DNA of 64,000 nucleotides from Planctomycetota bacterium (GTDB taxonomy: Bacteria; Planctomycetota; UBA1135; GCA-002686595), in contig PBIX01000086.1 in NCBI GenBank assembly GCA_002720975.1, positions 1 through 64,000 on the forward strand, read 5' to 3'. Positions 56,041 through 64,000 of the stretch are shown here, piece after piece. The translations under genes were made by a program, and so were the position numbers. The notes under the pieces were generated by a model that saw nothing but the letters and a program-made list of their open reading frames with translations, searched no databases and had not been told where the DNA came from. Numbering within the stretch: position 1 is the first letter of the stretch; the number at the start of each line of letters is the position of its first letter.

Positions 56041-56889
56041 CTAGACGAAAAGCAGAGCCGAGGTGCCCAGCACGGCGCAGTACAGCGCGAACCATACAAA
56101 AGCACCCTTGGACAGGGTCAACACCAAGCCGCGTAGTGCACCCCACCCCACGAGGCCCGCCACAAAAACACCAGCCAGGAGAAGGGGCACCGACAGGCCG
56201 CCGGCCCCAGCATCCAAGGCGTCGGGCACCTCGAGCAGTGCCGCCCCGGTAACCGCAGGGATGCTGAGCAGGAAAGAGAGCCTGGCAGCCTGAACCGTAG
56301 GCAGCCCACGCACCAGGCCGGCGGCGATGGTTGACCCTGAGCGGGAGACACCCGGAAAGAGGGCTGCGGCTTGGGCGACTCCCAGCACCAGTGCGTCGGA
56401 CAAGCGCGGAGCGCCGTACCCTGCATCCTCTCCCATGGGGGCCGAGGGCTCATCGCTCCCACGACAACGTCGGCCCCACTCCCCCATGATCAGTACGAGC
56501 GCCGTACCCAACAGCCCCATGGCGGCCCACCTCGGATTGTCGGCGGCGCCCCGGAAGAACTCCCGGGAGCTGAACCCCACCACGGCCGCGGGCAGACTTC
56601 CCACCACGAGCCAGATCCACATGTGCCAACGGGCGCGGGCCAGGTCCCCAACGAGTTGGGCTACATCCTTGCGGTAGGCAAAGACCACAGCGCCCAGGGT
56701 TCCCACGTGTAGAGACACGTCCAAGGCAAGACCGGCTTGCTTGACGCCCAGAGCCGCGCGGGCCAAGACCAGATGGCCCGAGGAGCTGATGGGCAGGAAC
56801 TCGGCGAGGCCCTGTAGGACGGCCAGCAGCAAGACGCTGACGGGCCCGATGGCGGGCTCCATGGCAGTCTCGGCGACCGTAGCGATCAT
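56041..56889 (-). CDS. uppP: Undecaprenyl-diphosphatase
   Basis: Recycles the undecaprenyl carrier for peptidoglycan and glycan export and confers bacitracin tolerance. The 282-residue polytopic protein has [18 protein letters not shown] (BacA signature with catalytic Glu) and [15 protein letters not shown] (second signature with Arg), and about eight transmembrane helices. An internal Met at residue 10 is a possible start. A C-rich leader (CTCTCGCCCC) precedes the ATG. Confidence 0.95.
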   Translation of the reverse strand: MIATVAETAMEPAIGPVSVLLLAVLQGLAEFLPISSSGHLVLARAALGVKQAGLALDVSLHVGTLGAVVFAYRKDVAQLVGDLARARWHMWIWLVVGSLPAAVVGFSSREFFRGAADNPRWAAMGLLGTALVLIMGEWGRRCRGSDEPSAPMGEDAGYGAPRLSDALVLGVAQAAALFPGVSRSGSTIAAGLVRGLPTVQAARLSFLLSIPAVTGAALLEVPDALDAGAGGLSVPLLLAGVFVAGLVGWGALRGLVLTLSKGAFVWFALYCAVLGTSALLFV

Positions 56890-56904
56890 GGGGCGAGAGG
56901 TGCC

Positions 56905-58026
56905 TTAGTTGGCATCCGCCAAGGCCTCGAGCGGAGGGGTCCAGGAAACGCCAAAGGCCGTGGCAACGGCCTCATTCGTCAGCTTGCCCGAGATGGCGTT
57001 GGCGGCTCCGCGCAGTGGCTCGGACTCGGTCAGCGCACCGGCCGCGCCCAGGGCCGCGAGCTGCTTGGCGTAGGGAAGGGTGGCGTTGGTCAGAGCAAAA
57101 GTGGACGTACGGGGCACGGCTCCGGGCATGTTGGCCACGCAGTAGTGGATCACATCGTCCACCACGAAGGTCGGCTCCTCGTGGGTGGTGGCACGGCAGG
57201 TCTCCACGCAGCCCCCCTGGTCCACGGCCACGTCCACGATCACACTACCTTTCTTCATCAGGCCCAGGTCCTCGCGGCGCACGAGCTTGGGCGCAGCCGC
57301 ACCGGGCACGAGGACGGCACCCACCAGGAGGTCCGCCTTGGCCAGCTCCTCTCGCAGAGTACGACGCGTGTTGTATAGCAGGGTGCAGTTTGCCGGCAGC
57401 ACCTCGTCCAGGTACTGCATGCGCTCGATATTGATGTCGAGGATCGAAACATCCGCGCGCAGGCCCGCGGCCATGCGCGCCGCGTTGGTCCCCACGATGC
57501 CCCCACCCAGCACCACGACGTGCGCGGGGCGTACGCCGGTCACTCCACCGAGGAGGACGCCGGTCCCGCCTGTGGGGCGCTCCAGGTATTTGGCTCCGGC
57601 CTGGATGGCCAGCCTGCCCGCCACCTCGCTCATGGGCTCAAGCAGGGGGAGCCTTCGTCCCACATTGAGGGTCTCGTAGGCAAAACAATGGCTGCCAGTG
57701 GCGACCACCGCATCCGTCAGCTTCTGATCTGCAGCCAGGTGGAAGTAGGTGAACAGGATCTGGCCGGGGCGCATACGGCTCCACTCCACCTCCTGTGGCT
57801 CCTTGACCTTCATGATCATTTCGCACGCCTCCCACACGGCGTCCGGGCCCTCCAGCACCTGGGCACCCGCCTCCGCATAGGCTGAGTCCGACAGATCACT
57901 TCCAAGCCCGGCTCCGGACTCCACACACACCTCATGGCCGGACTCCACGAGTTCTTCGACCCCATGGGGGGTGAGGGCAATGCGGTACTCGTGAGTCTTG
58001 ATTTCCTTGACGACGCCGATCTTCAA
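56905..58026 (-). CDS. ald: Alanine dehydrogenase
   Basis: Interconverts L-alanine and pyruvate with NAD. The 373-residue protein starts at a TTG at 58026, preceded by GGAGG five bases away, giving the family N-terminus KIGVVKEIKTHEYRIALTP. Other blocks: IMKVKEPQ (substrate Lys), FHLAADQ (active His), YETLNVGRRLPLLEPMSEVAGR, VVLGGGIVGTNAARMAAGL (NAD site) and DVAVDQGGC. Length is typical. It lies 15 bases before uppP, an unusual partner. Confidence 0.95.
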   Translation of the reverse strand: MKIGVVKEIKTHEYRIALTPHGVEELVESGHEVCVESGAGLGSDLSDSAYAEAGAQVLEGPDAVWEACEMIMKVKEPQEVEWSRMRPGQILFTYFHLAADQKLTDAVVATGSHCFAYETLNVGRRLPLLEPMSEVAGRLAIQAGAKYLERPTGGTGVLLGGVTGVRPAHVVVLGGGIVGTNAARMAAGLRADVSILDINIERMQYLDEVLPANCTLLYNTRRTLREELAKADLLVGAVLVPGAAAPKLVRREDLGLMKKGSVIVDVAVDQGGCVETCRATTHEEPTFVVDDVIHYCVANMPGAVPRTSTFALTNATLPYAKQLAALGAAGALTESEPLRGAANAISGKLTNEAVATAFGVSWTPPLEALADAN

Positions 58027-58174
58027 GGGGGCCTCCAGGGTGTTGAGGGCTGAGGGGGGGGGGCTTGAGAAACTGCCGCAGAAGTCTACCCGTTCCATCC
58101 CACAGGGAAAGGCTTGGCAGGGGCAGGTTCGCAGCCTATCCTCTCGCCCCCTCGAAGCCTCAGGCTCCGAGCGT

Positions 58175-58251
<77 letters not shown>

Positions 58252-58397
58252 TCCCCCCTCCTGGCGTCCCGGTCATGGAGTGGCGAGCGACTTGCCATCC
58301 AAGCGTCCCCAGGGACGACCCAGGTTGCTGGCCGGGGTCCCGCATTGACCGGAACCATACCAACGCCCCCACGCGCAGGGCCGTACCCCTCCCCCCG

Positions 58398-59741
58398 ATG
58401 ACCTCACCCCTACCGGCTCTGCTCGCACCGCTCATTTTCGCCGCTCCCCAGGACGTTAGCGGCCAGGATTCCCTGGAAGCACTGTCCAAGGTGGAGCGGG
58501 TCACGCCCGTTGTGCTGATCGCACGGGCGGTACGCCCTGCGGTAGTCTACATCGAAACCGAATCCACCCAGCGCGTGCGCAGCTTGTGGGGCGTACAGGA
58601 TCGCGTCTATTCCGGCAGCGGGTCGGGGGTGGTCATCCATCCCGATGGCTACATCGTTACCAACTTCCACGTGGTCAAGGGCGCACGCAGCATCACAGTC
58701 TCTTTTGCAAGAGACCCACGCACCTACACAGCAGAGTTGGTCTCGTCCGTGCAAGCTGAAGACCTCGCACTACTCAAGATCGCCTCTCCCAATGATGCCG
58801 AGGGTCAGCCCATGCGTACCTTCCACACCGTCCGCATGGGTACCAGCGCCGACCTGATGGAGGGCGAGCGCGTGGTAGCAATCGGCAACCCTCATGGCCA
58901 AACCCACACGGTTTCGACAGGCATCATCTCCGGCCTGCACCGCAACGTGCCCGTGGCCGACCAGGATCTGCACTTCAAGGACCTCATCCAGACGGATGCG
59001 TCCATCAACTTCGGCAACTCCGGCGGCCCCCTGTTGAATATCCGTGGGGAACTCATCGGCATCAACAGCGCCATGAACAGCGCGGCCGAGAACATCGGCT
59101 TTGCCATCCCCGTGGATCGCATGCGCGAGATCCTGACCGACGTCCTCTTCCCCGAGGCGCGCAAGAGTTGGCTGGGCTTCAATCTCGAAGATGGGACACC
59201 GTTGCGAATCGCGCATGTCTGGCCCGGCAGCCCGGCGGATGTGGCGGGCATCTGCGCGGGGGACATTCTCCAGAAGCTGGGTGAGCGCAAGGTCGAGAGC
59301 CAGGAGGATTTCCTGCACGCCAGCCTGGAACTGATTCCGGGGGAGGTTGTGCCGGTCCAGGTGTCCAAGCCGGACGGGGACCAGAACACCCTCCCCATAC
59401 TGGCCTGGGACAGGTACGACGGCACGCTCTTTGAGCGCATGGGTTTGACCGTCAGGGAAGCCCAGGTGAACTCCCGCATCTGGGTCCTGGTGCAAGAGGT
59501 CATCCCGGACGGCCCAGCAGAACACGTGGGAATCCGTGCAGGCGATCTGATCCCGGCCGTGGAGACCGTCATCGATGGCATGCGCTACCCGGTCTGGATT
59601 CGAAGCAGGGGCACCCTGGTGCAACTGATTTCAGGCCTAGAACCGGGACACATCCTGAAATTGGACGTCTACCGCGACGACGACAAGAACCGCAAGCTGT
59701 CGCGGGACGAGCTCTACGAGGGCACCCTCACCCTGCGCTAG
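58398..59741 (+). CDS. HtrA/DegP-family serine protease
   Basis: Envelope quality-control protease of the S1C family. A signal peptide begins at the ATG at 58398 (447 residues). The trypsin-like domain has His in VTNFHVVKGA, Asp in QAEDLALLKI and Ser in NFGNSGGPLLN, preceded by SGSGSGVVIHPDGYIVTN. Two PDZ-type regions follow, one around PGSPADVAGICAGDIL and a second around PDGPAEHVGIRAGDLI. The leader before the ATG is C-rich (CCCCTCCCCCCG) with no Shine-Dalgarno. It follows tRNA-Val by 146 bases; a palindrome lies just after its stop. Confidence 0.92.
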   Translation: MTSPLPALLAPLIFAAPQDVSGQDSLEALSKVERVTPVVLIARAVRPAVVYIETESTQRVRSLWGVQDRVYSGSGSGVVIHPDGYIVTNFHVVKGARSITVSFARDPRTYTAELVSSVQAEDLALLKIASPNDAEGQPMRTFHTVRMGTSADLMEGERVVAIGNPHGQTHTVSTGIISGLHRNVPVADQDLHFKDLIQTDASINFGNSGGPLLNIRGELIGINSAMNSAAENIGFAIPVDRMREILTDVLFPEARKSWLGFNLEDGTPLRIAHVWPGSPADVAGICAGDILQKLGERKVESQEDFLHASLELIPGEVVPVQVSKPDGDQNTLPILAWDRYDGTLFERMGLTVREAQVNSRIWVLVQEVIPDGPAEHVGIRAGDLIPAVETVIDGMRYPVWIRSRGTLVQLISGLEPGHILKLDVYRDDDKNRKLSRDELYEGTLTLR

Positions 59742-59760
59742 GTTCGCCAAATTGGCGAAC
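59742..59760. promoter_or_regulatory. 19-bp near-perfect palindrome (operator candidate)
   Basis: Perfect 9-bp arms GTTCGCCAA and TTGGCGAAC around a single central base, directly after the HtrA stop codon and 114 bases before the SxtJ-like gene. Its size, symmetry and short spacer fit a dimeric repressor site better than a terminator, and no T-run follows. Confidence 0.5.
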
Positions 59761-59873
59761 TTGACTCAAAACGGGGCTTACTCGGCGCCTTGACTGGGGC
59801 ACAATTCCCCTGTCGAAGCGTTCAGGGACGCCGGTTCCGCGCCGATCTTCCTCTCGCACGCCCATCACCCCCT

Positions 59874-60083
59874 ATGCAAGCCCTGCTTCAGTTCTCCGAG
59901 CGCTTCGGCAGCATGCTCTCCCGCGTGCTCCTGACGGTCCTGTACTTCCTCGTCCTCGGCCCCTTCGCCATCTTCTATCGCCTGTGCGCCGACCCCCTCA
60001 GGATCCGACGCCCGGCGCGTGGAAACTGGACGGCCTGGGAAGAGACCAACGAGACTCTGCCCCAAGCCCGCCGGCAAGACTAG
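59874..60083 (+). CDS. Short SxtJ-like membrane protein
   Basis: A 69-residue protein with one strong transmembrane segment (about residues 14-40, LSRVLLTVLYFLVLGPFAIFYRL) followed by ADPLRI and a short charged tail with GNWTAWE. The pattern matches the C-terminal part of SxtJ-family proteins that accompany NodU/SxtI-type carbamoyltransferases; the N-terminal helices of the full family are missing. A C-rich leader (CATCACCCCCT) precedes the ATG. It ends 4 bases before the carbamoyltransferase start. Confidence 0.65.
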   Translation: MQALLQFSERFGSMLSRVLLTVLYFLVLGPFAIFYRLCADPLRIRRPARGNWTAWEETNETLPQARRQD

Positions 60084-60087
60084 CTCC

Positions 60088-61881
60088 ATGATCATCCTCG
60101 GGCTCTCGTTCTACTACCACGACTCATCGGCCGCCCTCGTGCGCGATGGGGTTCTCATCGCCGCAGCCGAGGAGGAGCGCTTCAGCCGCGTCAAGCACGA
60201 TTCGGGCTTCCCGGGCCTGGCCATCGAGTTCGTACTCAAGACCGCTGGCATCACCGCGGACGATGTGGACTTCGTGGTGTTCTACGAGAAACCCTTCGTC
60301 AAGTTCGAGCGCATGCTGCTGACCGCCATGGCGACCTTCCCCAGGTCCCTGCCGGTCTTCCGCGAGTCCATGCAGCGCTGGATCTCCGACAAGCTGTGGA
60401 TCAAGCCCATGATGTGCCGCGAGCTGGGTGTGCCCCGCTCCAAGCTCCTGTTTGCGGACCACCACATGAGCCATGCGGCTTCGAGCTACTACACGTCGCC
60501 CTTTGAAGAGTCCGCCATCCTGACCGTGGACGGCGCGGGTGAGTGGACGACTTCAACCATGGGAATCGGAAGGGGCAACAAGATCGAGATCGTCAAGGAG
60601 ATGCGCTTCCCCCACTCCCTGGGATTGCTGTACTCCGCCTTCACTGCTTACTGCGGCTTCGAGATCAACGAGGGCGAGTACAAGCTGATGGGCATGCATC
60701 CCTATGGCGAACCGCGCTACGTGGATCAGATCTTCGAGCTCCTGAAGGTCGATGACGACGGCAGCGTCTGGCAGAACATGGACTTCTTCTCCTACCACTG
60801 GTCCACCGACGACACGCTCTCTCCAGCCTTTGAGAAGCACTTCGGCCGCCCGCGCCGGGACCCCAAGCTGCAGGACCAGTCCCTGGACCCCTACTACTGT
60901 GACATGGCGGCCAGCATCCAGCGCGCCACCGAGATGATCCTGCTGCGCATGATCAACCACCTGCACGAGATCTCCGGCGGCATGAAGACCCTGTGCCTTG
61001 CGGGCGGCGTCGCGCTGAACTCAGTGGCCAACTACAAGCTCTTGCGGGATGGCCCCTTCGATGATGTCTACATCCACCCCGCGCCCGGGGACGATGGAGG
61101 CTCGGTGGGCGCGGCCTACTGGGCCTACAACCACATCCTCGAGCAGCCCCGGGGCCCCGCCCTGGAGGACGCCTTCCTGGGCAGCGAGCACAGCGATGCC
61201 GATGTAGAGGCCTTCTTGAAGGACAACGACATCGCCTTTGAGAAGATCGAGGATGACGGCGAGTTCTTCAAGCGGGTCGCTCAGGAGCTGGCCAACGGCC
61301 AGGTCTGCGGCTGGTTCCGTGGGCGCTTTGAGTGGGGCCCACGCGCCCTGGGCTCGCGCTCCATCATCGCCGACCCGCGACGCGAGGAGATGAAGGAGAA
61401 ACTGAACGAGAAGATCAAGTTCCGCGAGGCCTTCCGGCCCTTCGCCCCCTCAGTCCTGGAGGAACGCGCCAACGAGTTCTTCGAGTTCCCAGAAGCCGAG
61501 CGCCACTACCCGGCGCGCTTCATGCTCTACGTGGCCCCCGTGCGTGAAGAGAAGCGCTCGGTCCTGCCGGCCATCACCCATGAGGACGGGTCGGGCCGCC
61601 TGCAGACCGTCTACAAGAAGACCAACGCTGCCTACCACGCCATCATCGAGGAGTTCGGCAAGCTGACCGACGTGCCGGTGATCATGAACACCTCCTTCAA
61701 CCTGAAGGGCGAGCCCATCGTCGAGTCACCAGCCCACGCCTTCAACACCTTCAGCCTGAGTGGTATGGATCTGCTCTTCCTGAACAACTACATCGTCCGC
61801 GCGGATGCCAAGAAGCAGATCGCGGAGACGCGCTTCCACCTGCGTCACGAGGGAGACTCCGTCACCCAGATGGTGAGCTGA
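60088..61881 (+). CDS. O-carbamoyltransferase (NodU/CmcH/SxtI family)
   Basis: Transfers a carbamoyl group from carbamoyl phosphate, through carbamoyl-adenylate, to a hydroxyl of a sugar or other small molecule. The 597-residue protein has an N-terminal ASKHA/Kae1-like domain (ILGLSFYYHDSSAAL, HHMSHAASSY with metal His at 125-130, LCLAGGVALNSVAN) and a C-terminal carbamoyl-phosphate domain (WGPRALGSRSIIADPR, FRPFAPSVLEE, NTSFNLKGEPIV). Length is normal. It is coupled to the SxtJ-like gene upstream and lies 5 bases before the SGNH hydrolase. The acceptor is unknown. Confidence 0.93.
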   Translation: MIILGLSFYYHDSSAALVRDGVLIAAAEEERFSRVKHDSGFPGLAIEFVLKTAGITADDVDFVVFYEKPFVKFERMLLTAMATFPRSLPVFRESMQRWISDKLWIKPMMCRELGVPRSKLLFADHHMSHAASSYYTSPFEESAILTVDGAGEWTTSTMGIGRGNKIEIVKEMRFPHSLGLLYSAFTAYCGFEINEGEYKLMGMHPYGEPRYVDQIFELLKVDDDGSVWQNMDFFSYHWSTDDTLSPAFEKHFGRPRRDPKLQDQSLDPYYCDMAASIQRATEMILLRMINHLHEISGGMKTLCLAGGVALNSVANYKLLRDGPFDDVYIHPAPGDDGGSVGAAYWAYNHILEQPRGPALEDAFLGSEHSDADVEAFLKDNDIAFEKIEDDGEFFKRVAQELANGQVCGWFRGRFEWGPRALGSRSIIADPRREEMKEKLNEKIKFREAFRPFAPSVLEERANEFFEFPEAERHYPARFMLYVAPVREEKRSVLPAITHEDGSGRLQTVYKKTNAAYHAIIEEFGKLTDVPVIMNTSFNLKGEPIVESPAHAFNTFSLSGMDLLFLNNYIVRADAKKQIAETRFHLRHEGDSVTQMVS

Positions 61882-61886
61882 CCCCC

Positions 61887-63434
61887 ATGAAGTTCATCAA
61901 CGTCGCCCTCGCCCTGCTCGTCAGCCTGGCCATTGGCCTGGGTGTCTTTGAGGGCGGGCTACGCCTCCTGGGCCTGGGTCCGCCCGTCACGCTGAACGCG
62001 TTCGACGCCGACCTGGGTTGGAGCAAGACCCCGTCTACGACGCTCCGGCGTGGCAACGCCGAGGGTTTCGAGGTTGAGTTCACCTTCAACGCCGCCGGCC
62101 TGCGGGATGATGCCGGAGTGACGGCGGGAGCCCTACCCGATGCCTACCGCGTCATCGCCCTGGGGGATTCATTTACCCTGGGCTTCTCGGTGAAGCGCGA
62201 CGACCTCTTCGTCGACCTGCTTGAGGGCTGGTGGAATGCCGAGGGACGCGGGGTGCAGATCGTGAACACGGGCACCGAGGGCTACTCCACCGACCAGGAG
62301 GTGGCCTGGCTTGAGACCCACGGCGCCGCCTGGGACCCCGACCTCGTCCTGCTCTTCACCTACGAGAACGATCTGTTCTGGAACGGCCAGTCCCACTACA
62401 CGGACCTGCCCAAACCACGCTACACGGCTGCGGGAACCCGAGAACCCGGCGCTCTGCAGGCCCCCCCGGCCCGCCCGTGGCACCAGAGCACAGCGATCGG
62501 AAACCTGCTCATCTCAGGCCCCGACGAGGGCGTGGAGTTGTTCCAGCCCGGGACCGTACGCCTACCCAAGGAAATGGGCGCGCTGCTCACCGACCGGCCC
62601 GACTTCATGGAGGAGCCCATCGCCCGCACGGGCGGTGCCATGCTGGCCCTGGCTCGTCAGGCCCAGGCCCTCGACGCCCGGGTCGTCGTGGTGCCCATCC
62701 CCTCCCACAGCGCGATCGACTCCGGCTACCACGACAAGTTCCAGGCCCGAATGGGCCTCGCTGCGGGCACATGGGACCCCGATCAACCCGTGGATCTGAT
62801 GCTGGACGCCGCGCGTGCCGCAGGGCTGGACGTGCTCGACGTCCGCCCCGCGTTGGAATCCGCCGCAGCGGGTGGCGACGACCTCTACTTCCAGAAGGAC
62901 TGGCACCTGAATCCCCTTGGAAACCGGGCACTGGCCCGCGCCCTGCACGAGGGCCTGAAGGACTGCCCGACTTTGCCCGCCGCCACAACCAAAGCTCAAC
63001 TGCCCGAGACCGCCCCCACCGGTTCCGGCCTGCCCGGGTGGCTTCCCTGGTACGCGGGCCTCTGGCTGGCTCTCGGCACCCTCTTTGCCCACGTCTACTC
63101 CAAAGTCGAGAAGCCCCTCGCAGGGTTCTTCAAGGTCGGCCTGATGCTGGCCGTGGTCTTCGGCCTCGTCCTGGGCGCCACCAAACTGGTGAGCATTCTG
63201 GGACCCGAAGTGGGCCGCATCGTCACCCTCGGCGCCGTGGTGCTCATTCTGGGATTCGTCGGCTACAAGCTGGGCAACCGTCTGGGCACCATCGCGGAGC
63301 TCCTCAAGGCCTTCATCGGCCGGGGCCACTGGTACCTCATGCCCCTGGTCACGGTGCTTCTCACCGTGGGCAGCCTGTTGGTGGTGGCCGCCAGTTCACC
63401 GCTCGTCGCCCCGTTCATCTACACTCTGTTCTAG
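61887..63434 (+). CDS. SGNH hydrolase fused to DUF5989/SxtK-like membrane tail
   Basis: A 515-residue protein. An N-terminal signal anchor (about 5-30) leads to an SGNH/GDSL domain: ALGDSFTLGF (Ser95), NTGTEGYST (block II), FTYENDLFWN (Asn161) and KDWHLNPLGN (Asp338, His340). From about residue 384 there are three or four transmembrane helices. The last 50 residues (TIAELLKAF, then LMPLVTVLLTVGSLLVV and the end APFIYTLF) match small DUF5989/SxtK proteins that normally stand alone beside carbamoyltransferases. The leader is C-rich (CTGACCCCC). A membrane-tethered acyl- or deacylase acting on the carbamoylated product is a reasonable guess. Confidence 0.82.
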   Translation: MKFINVALALLVSLAIGLGVFEGGLRLLGLGPPVTLNAFDADLGWSKTPSTTLRRGNAEGFEVEFTFNAAGLRDDAGVTAGALPDAYRVIALGDSFTLGFSVKRDDLFVDLLEGWWNAEGRGVQIVNTGTEGYSTDQEVAWLETHGAAWDPDLVLLFTYENDLFWNGQSHYTDLPKPRYTAAGTREPGALQAPPARPWHQSTAIGNLLISGPDEGVELFQPGTVRLPKEMGALLTDRPDFMEEPIARTGGAMLALARQAQALDARVVVVPIPSHSAIDSGYHDKFQARMGLAAGTWDPDQPVDLMLDAARAAGLDVLDVRPALESAAAGGDDLYFQKDWHLNPLGNRALARALHEGLKDCPTLPAATTKAQLPETAPTGSGLPGWLPWYAGLWLALGTLFAHVYSKVEKPLAGFFKVGLMLAVVFGLVLGATKLVSILGPEVGRIVTLGAVVLILGFVGYKLGNRLGTIAELLKAFIGRGHWYLMPLVTVLLTVGSLLVVAASSPLVAPFIYTLF

Positions 63435-63438
63435 TCCC

Positions 63439-63570
63439 ATGAGTGACTTCCTCAAAGAGAACTGGATCTGGATCGTGGCCCCCGTCGTCCTGGTGGCCGT
63501 CGGCGTCATCGTCATCCTCACGATGAGCAACGAAGACCCAGCGGCCCCGTTCATCTACACGCTGCGCTAG
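63439..63570 (+). CDS. 43-residue DUF5989/SxtK-like membrane protein
   Basis: A very short frame with an N-terminal MSDFLKENWIW, one transmembrane segment (about 10-28), an acidic turn (SNEDP) and the end AAPFIYTLR. The APFIYTL end is shared with the tail of the preceding SGNH protein and with stand-alone DUF5989/SxtK proteins, so it is probably a real gene and a paralogue of that tail. It starts 4 bases after the SGNH stop, behind TCTAGTCCC. It is short enough to be missed by automated gene calling. Confidence 0.7.
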   Translation: MSDFLKENWIWIVAPVVLVAVGVIVILTMSNEDPAAPFIYTLR

Positions 63571-63580
63571 CTCCAGCGCC

Positions 63581-64000
63581 TCAGCGGGAGAGAAAGCGCT
63601 TGGCGAGCAGCTCGCCCAGGGCGACGACCCCTGCCGTATCCAGGACGAGCTTCTTTTGCTGCTCCGGAAGGTCGAAGGCCTTAATGTGGATCAGGTGCGG
63701 GTCGGCGGAGGCCACCTCTTCGATCCCCGCCGTGACGTCGATCTCGTTGACCCGCTCATCATCCGTCGGGGGCTGCTGACTGACGAACCAGGGCAGCTCC
63801 GGAAGACCGAGATCCACGCGGCTCTGATTCACCAGCGCCTGCAGTCGCTCAGGGGCTCCCTTGCGGAAGGGCCCCCAGGACATGTCGTTCTCGCCCAGGT
63901 GATAGAAGATCCCCGCCAGCTCGACCTCCTGGCCGCGGTCGCGGAGGTCCTGCAGCGACTCCTTCACGAACCCGATGAAGCTCGGGTAGAGGTTGCGGGT
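63581..64000 (-). CDS. SGNH/sialate O-acetylesterase-like protein (N-terminus off the right edge)
   Basis: 140 codons, open to the right edge with no start, so the gene is partial at its N-terminus. The visible part has FYHLGENDMSW, similar to block III of carbohydrate-esterase (SASA-type) SGNH proteins, a PWFVSQQPP strand and a C-terminal LDTAGVVALGELLAK helix. In relatives the last helix is preceded by Asp-x-His; here the position reads KKLVLDTAG with no His, so the catalytic His may be lost. It is convergent with the 43-residue gene, 10 bases apart. Confidence 0.6.
   Translation of the reverse strand, partial: TRNLYPSFIGFVKESLQDLRDRGQEVELAGIFYHLGENDMSWGPFRKGAPERLQALVNQSRVDLGLPELPWFVSQQPPTDDERVNEIDVTAGIEEVASADPHLIHIKAFDLPEQQKKLVLDTAGVVALGELLAKRFLSR

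Noticed and set aside
59761-59805. Sigma-70 promoter before the SxtJ-like gene
   Set aside because: TTGACT occurs twice, but no -10-like hexamer lies at 16-18 bases from either copy.
60019-60087. Upstream extension of the carbamoyltransferase
   Set aside because: The extra 23 residues overlap the SxtJ-like gene out of frame. The family N-terminus begins at the ATG at 60088.

Overview
The window is gene-dense (about 46 protein genes and one tRNA, very short gaps, high G+C) and comes from a diderm bacterium with lipid A and exopolysaccharide genes (lpxH, gmhB, wza/wzz-like). A Minf_1886-family gene, exosortase-type glycan genes, large TPR/protease proteins and an uncommon EF-P tip point to the PVC group, most likely a high-GC Planctomycetota lineage. 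That placement is inference from gene content. I see no insertion sequence, prophage, CRISPR array or rRNA.

Layout. 1-4000: minus-strand run lpxH, cmk, plsC, rpsA (rpsA leaves the left edge). 3984-6722: minus-strand signalling set, FHA membrane protein, degenerate GGDEF protein and NtrC-type activator. 6875-9020: rpoN (sigma-54) and efp. 9052-11632: a GT-C membrane glycosyltransferase, a PEGA lipoprotein and gmhB. 11629-13683: three tandem AIM24-family genes. 13749-42841: a large cell-surface glycan locus. Its left arm has a FemAB-like protein and two GT2 enzymes. In the middle, on the + strand, are a kinase-like protein, a sigma-54 activator with a pseudo-receiver and a 1413-residue TPR protein. 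The right arm has a polysaccharide deacetylase, two GT4 enzymes, a glutamine amidotransferase/asparagine synthase, an exosortase-A-type O-ligase, and wzz- and wza-like genes. Then come the nucleotide-sugar genes rfbB, rfbD, rfbA, a UDP-glucuronate-epimerase-like gene, glmS and UDP-glucuronate decarboxylase, ending with a lipoprotein, accC and accB.

42984-58251: moaC; an S41 C-terminal processing protease; a minus-strand run (TPR metallopeptidase, sulfatase-like lipoprotein, tmk, holB, Minf_1886 protein); an amidase lipoprotein; ald, uppP and gmd; and tRNA-Val(GAC). 58398-64000: an HtrA protease, then a compact carbamoyltransferase module: short SxtJ-like protein, NodU/SxtI-type carbamoyltransferase, SGNH hydrolase fused to a DUF5989/SxtK-like tail, and a separate 43-residue protein with the same C-terminal motif. 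A partial SGNH esterase-like gene runs off the right edge.

How the genes fit together. The glycan locus carries sugar-nucleotide supply, assembly, chain-length control, export and amino-sugar modification genes of the exosortase (PEP-CTERM-like) type, yet no exosortase is visible. The nearby regulators are sigma-54 activators, and several signalling proteins have lost canonical catalytic or phospho-acceptor residues. The points most worth following are the carbamoyltransferase module with its duplicated short membrane tail, the degenerate partner in the GT2 pair, the pseudo-kinase/pseudo-receiver/TPR cassette, and the C-rich, Shine-Dalgarno-poor leaders before many lead genes.
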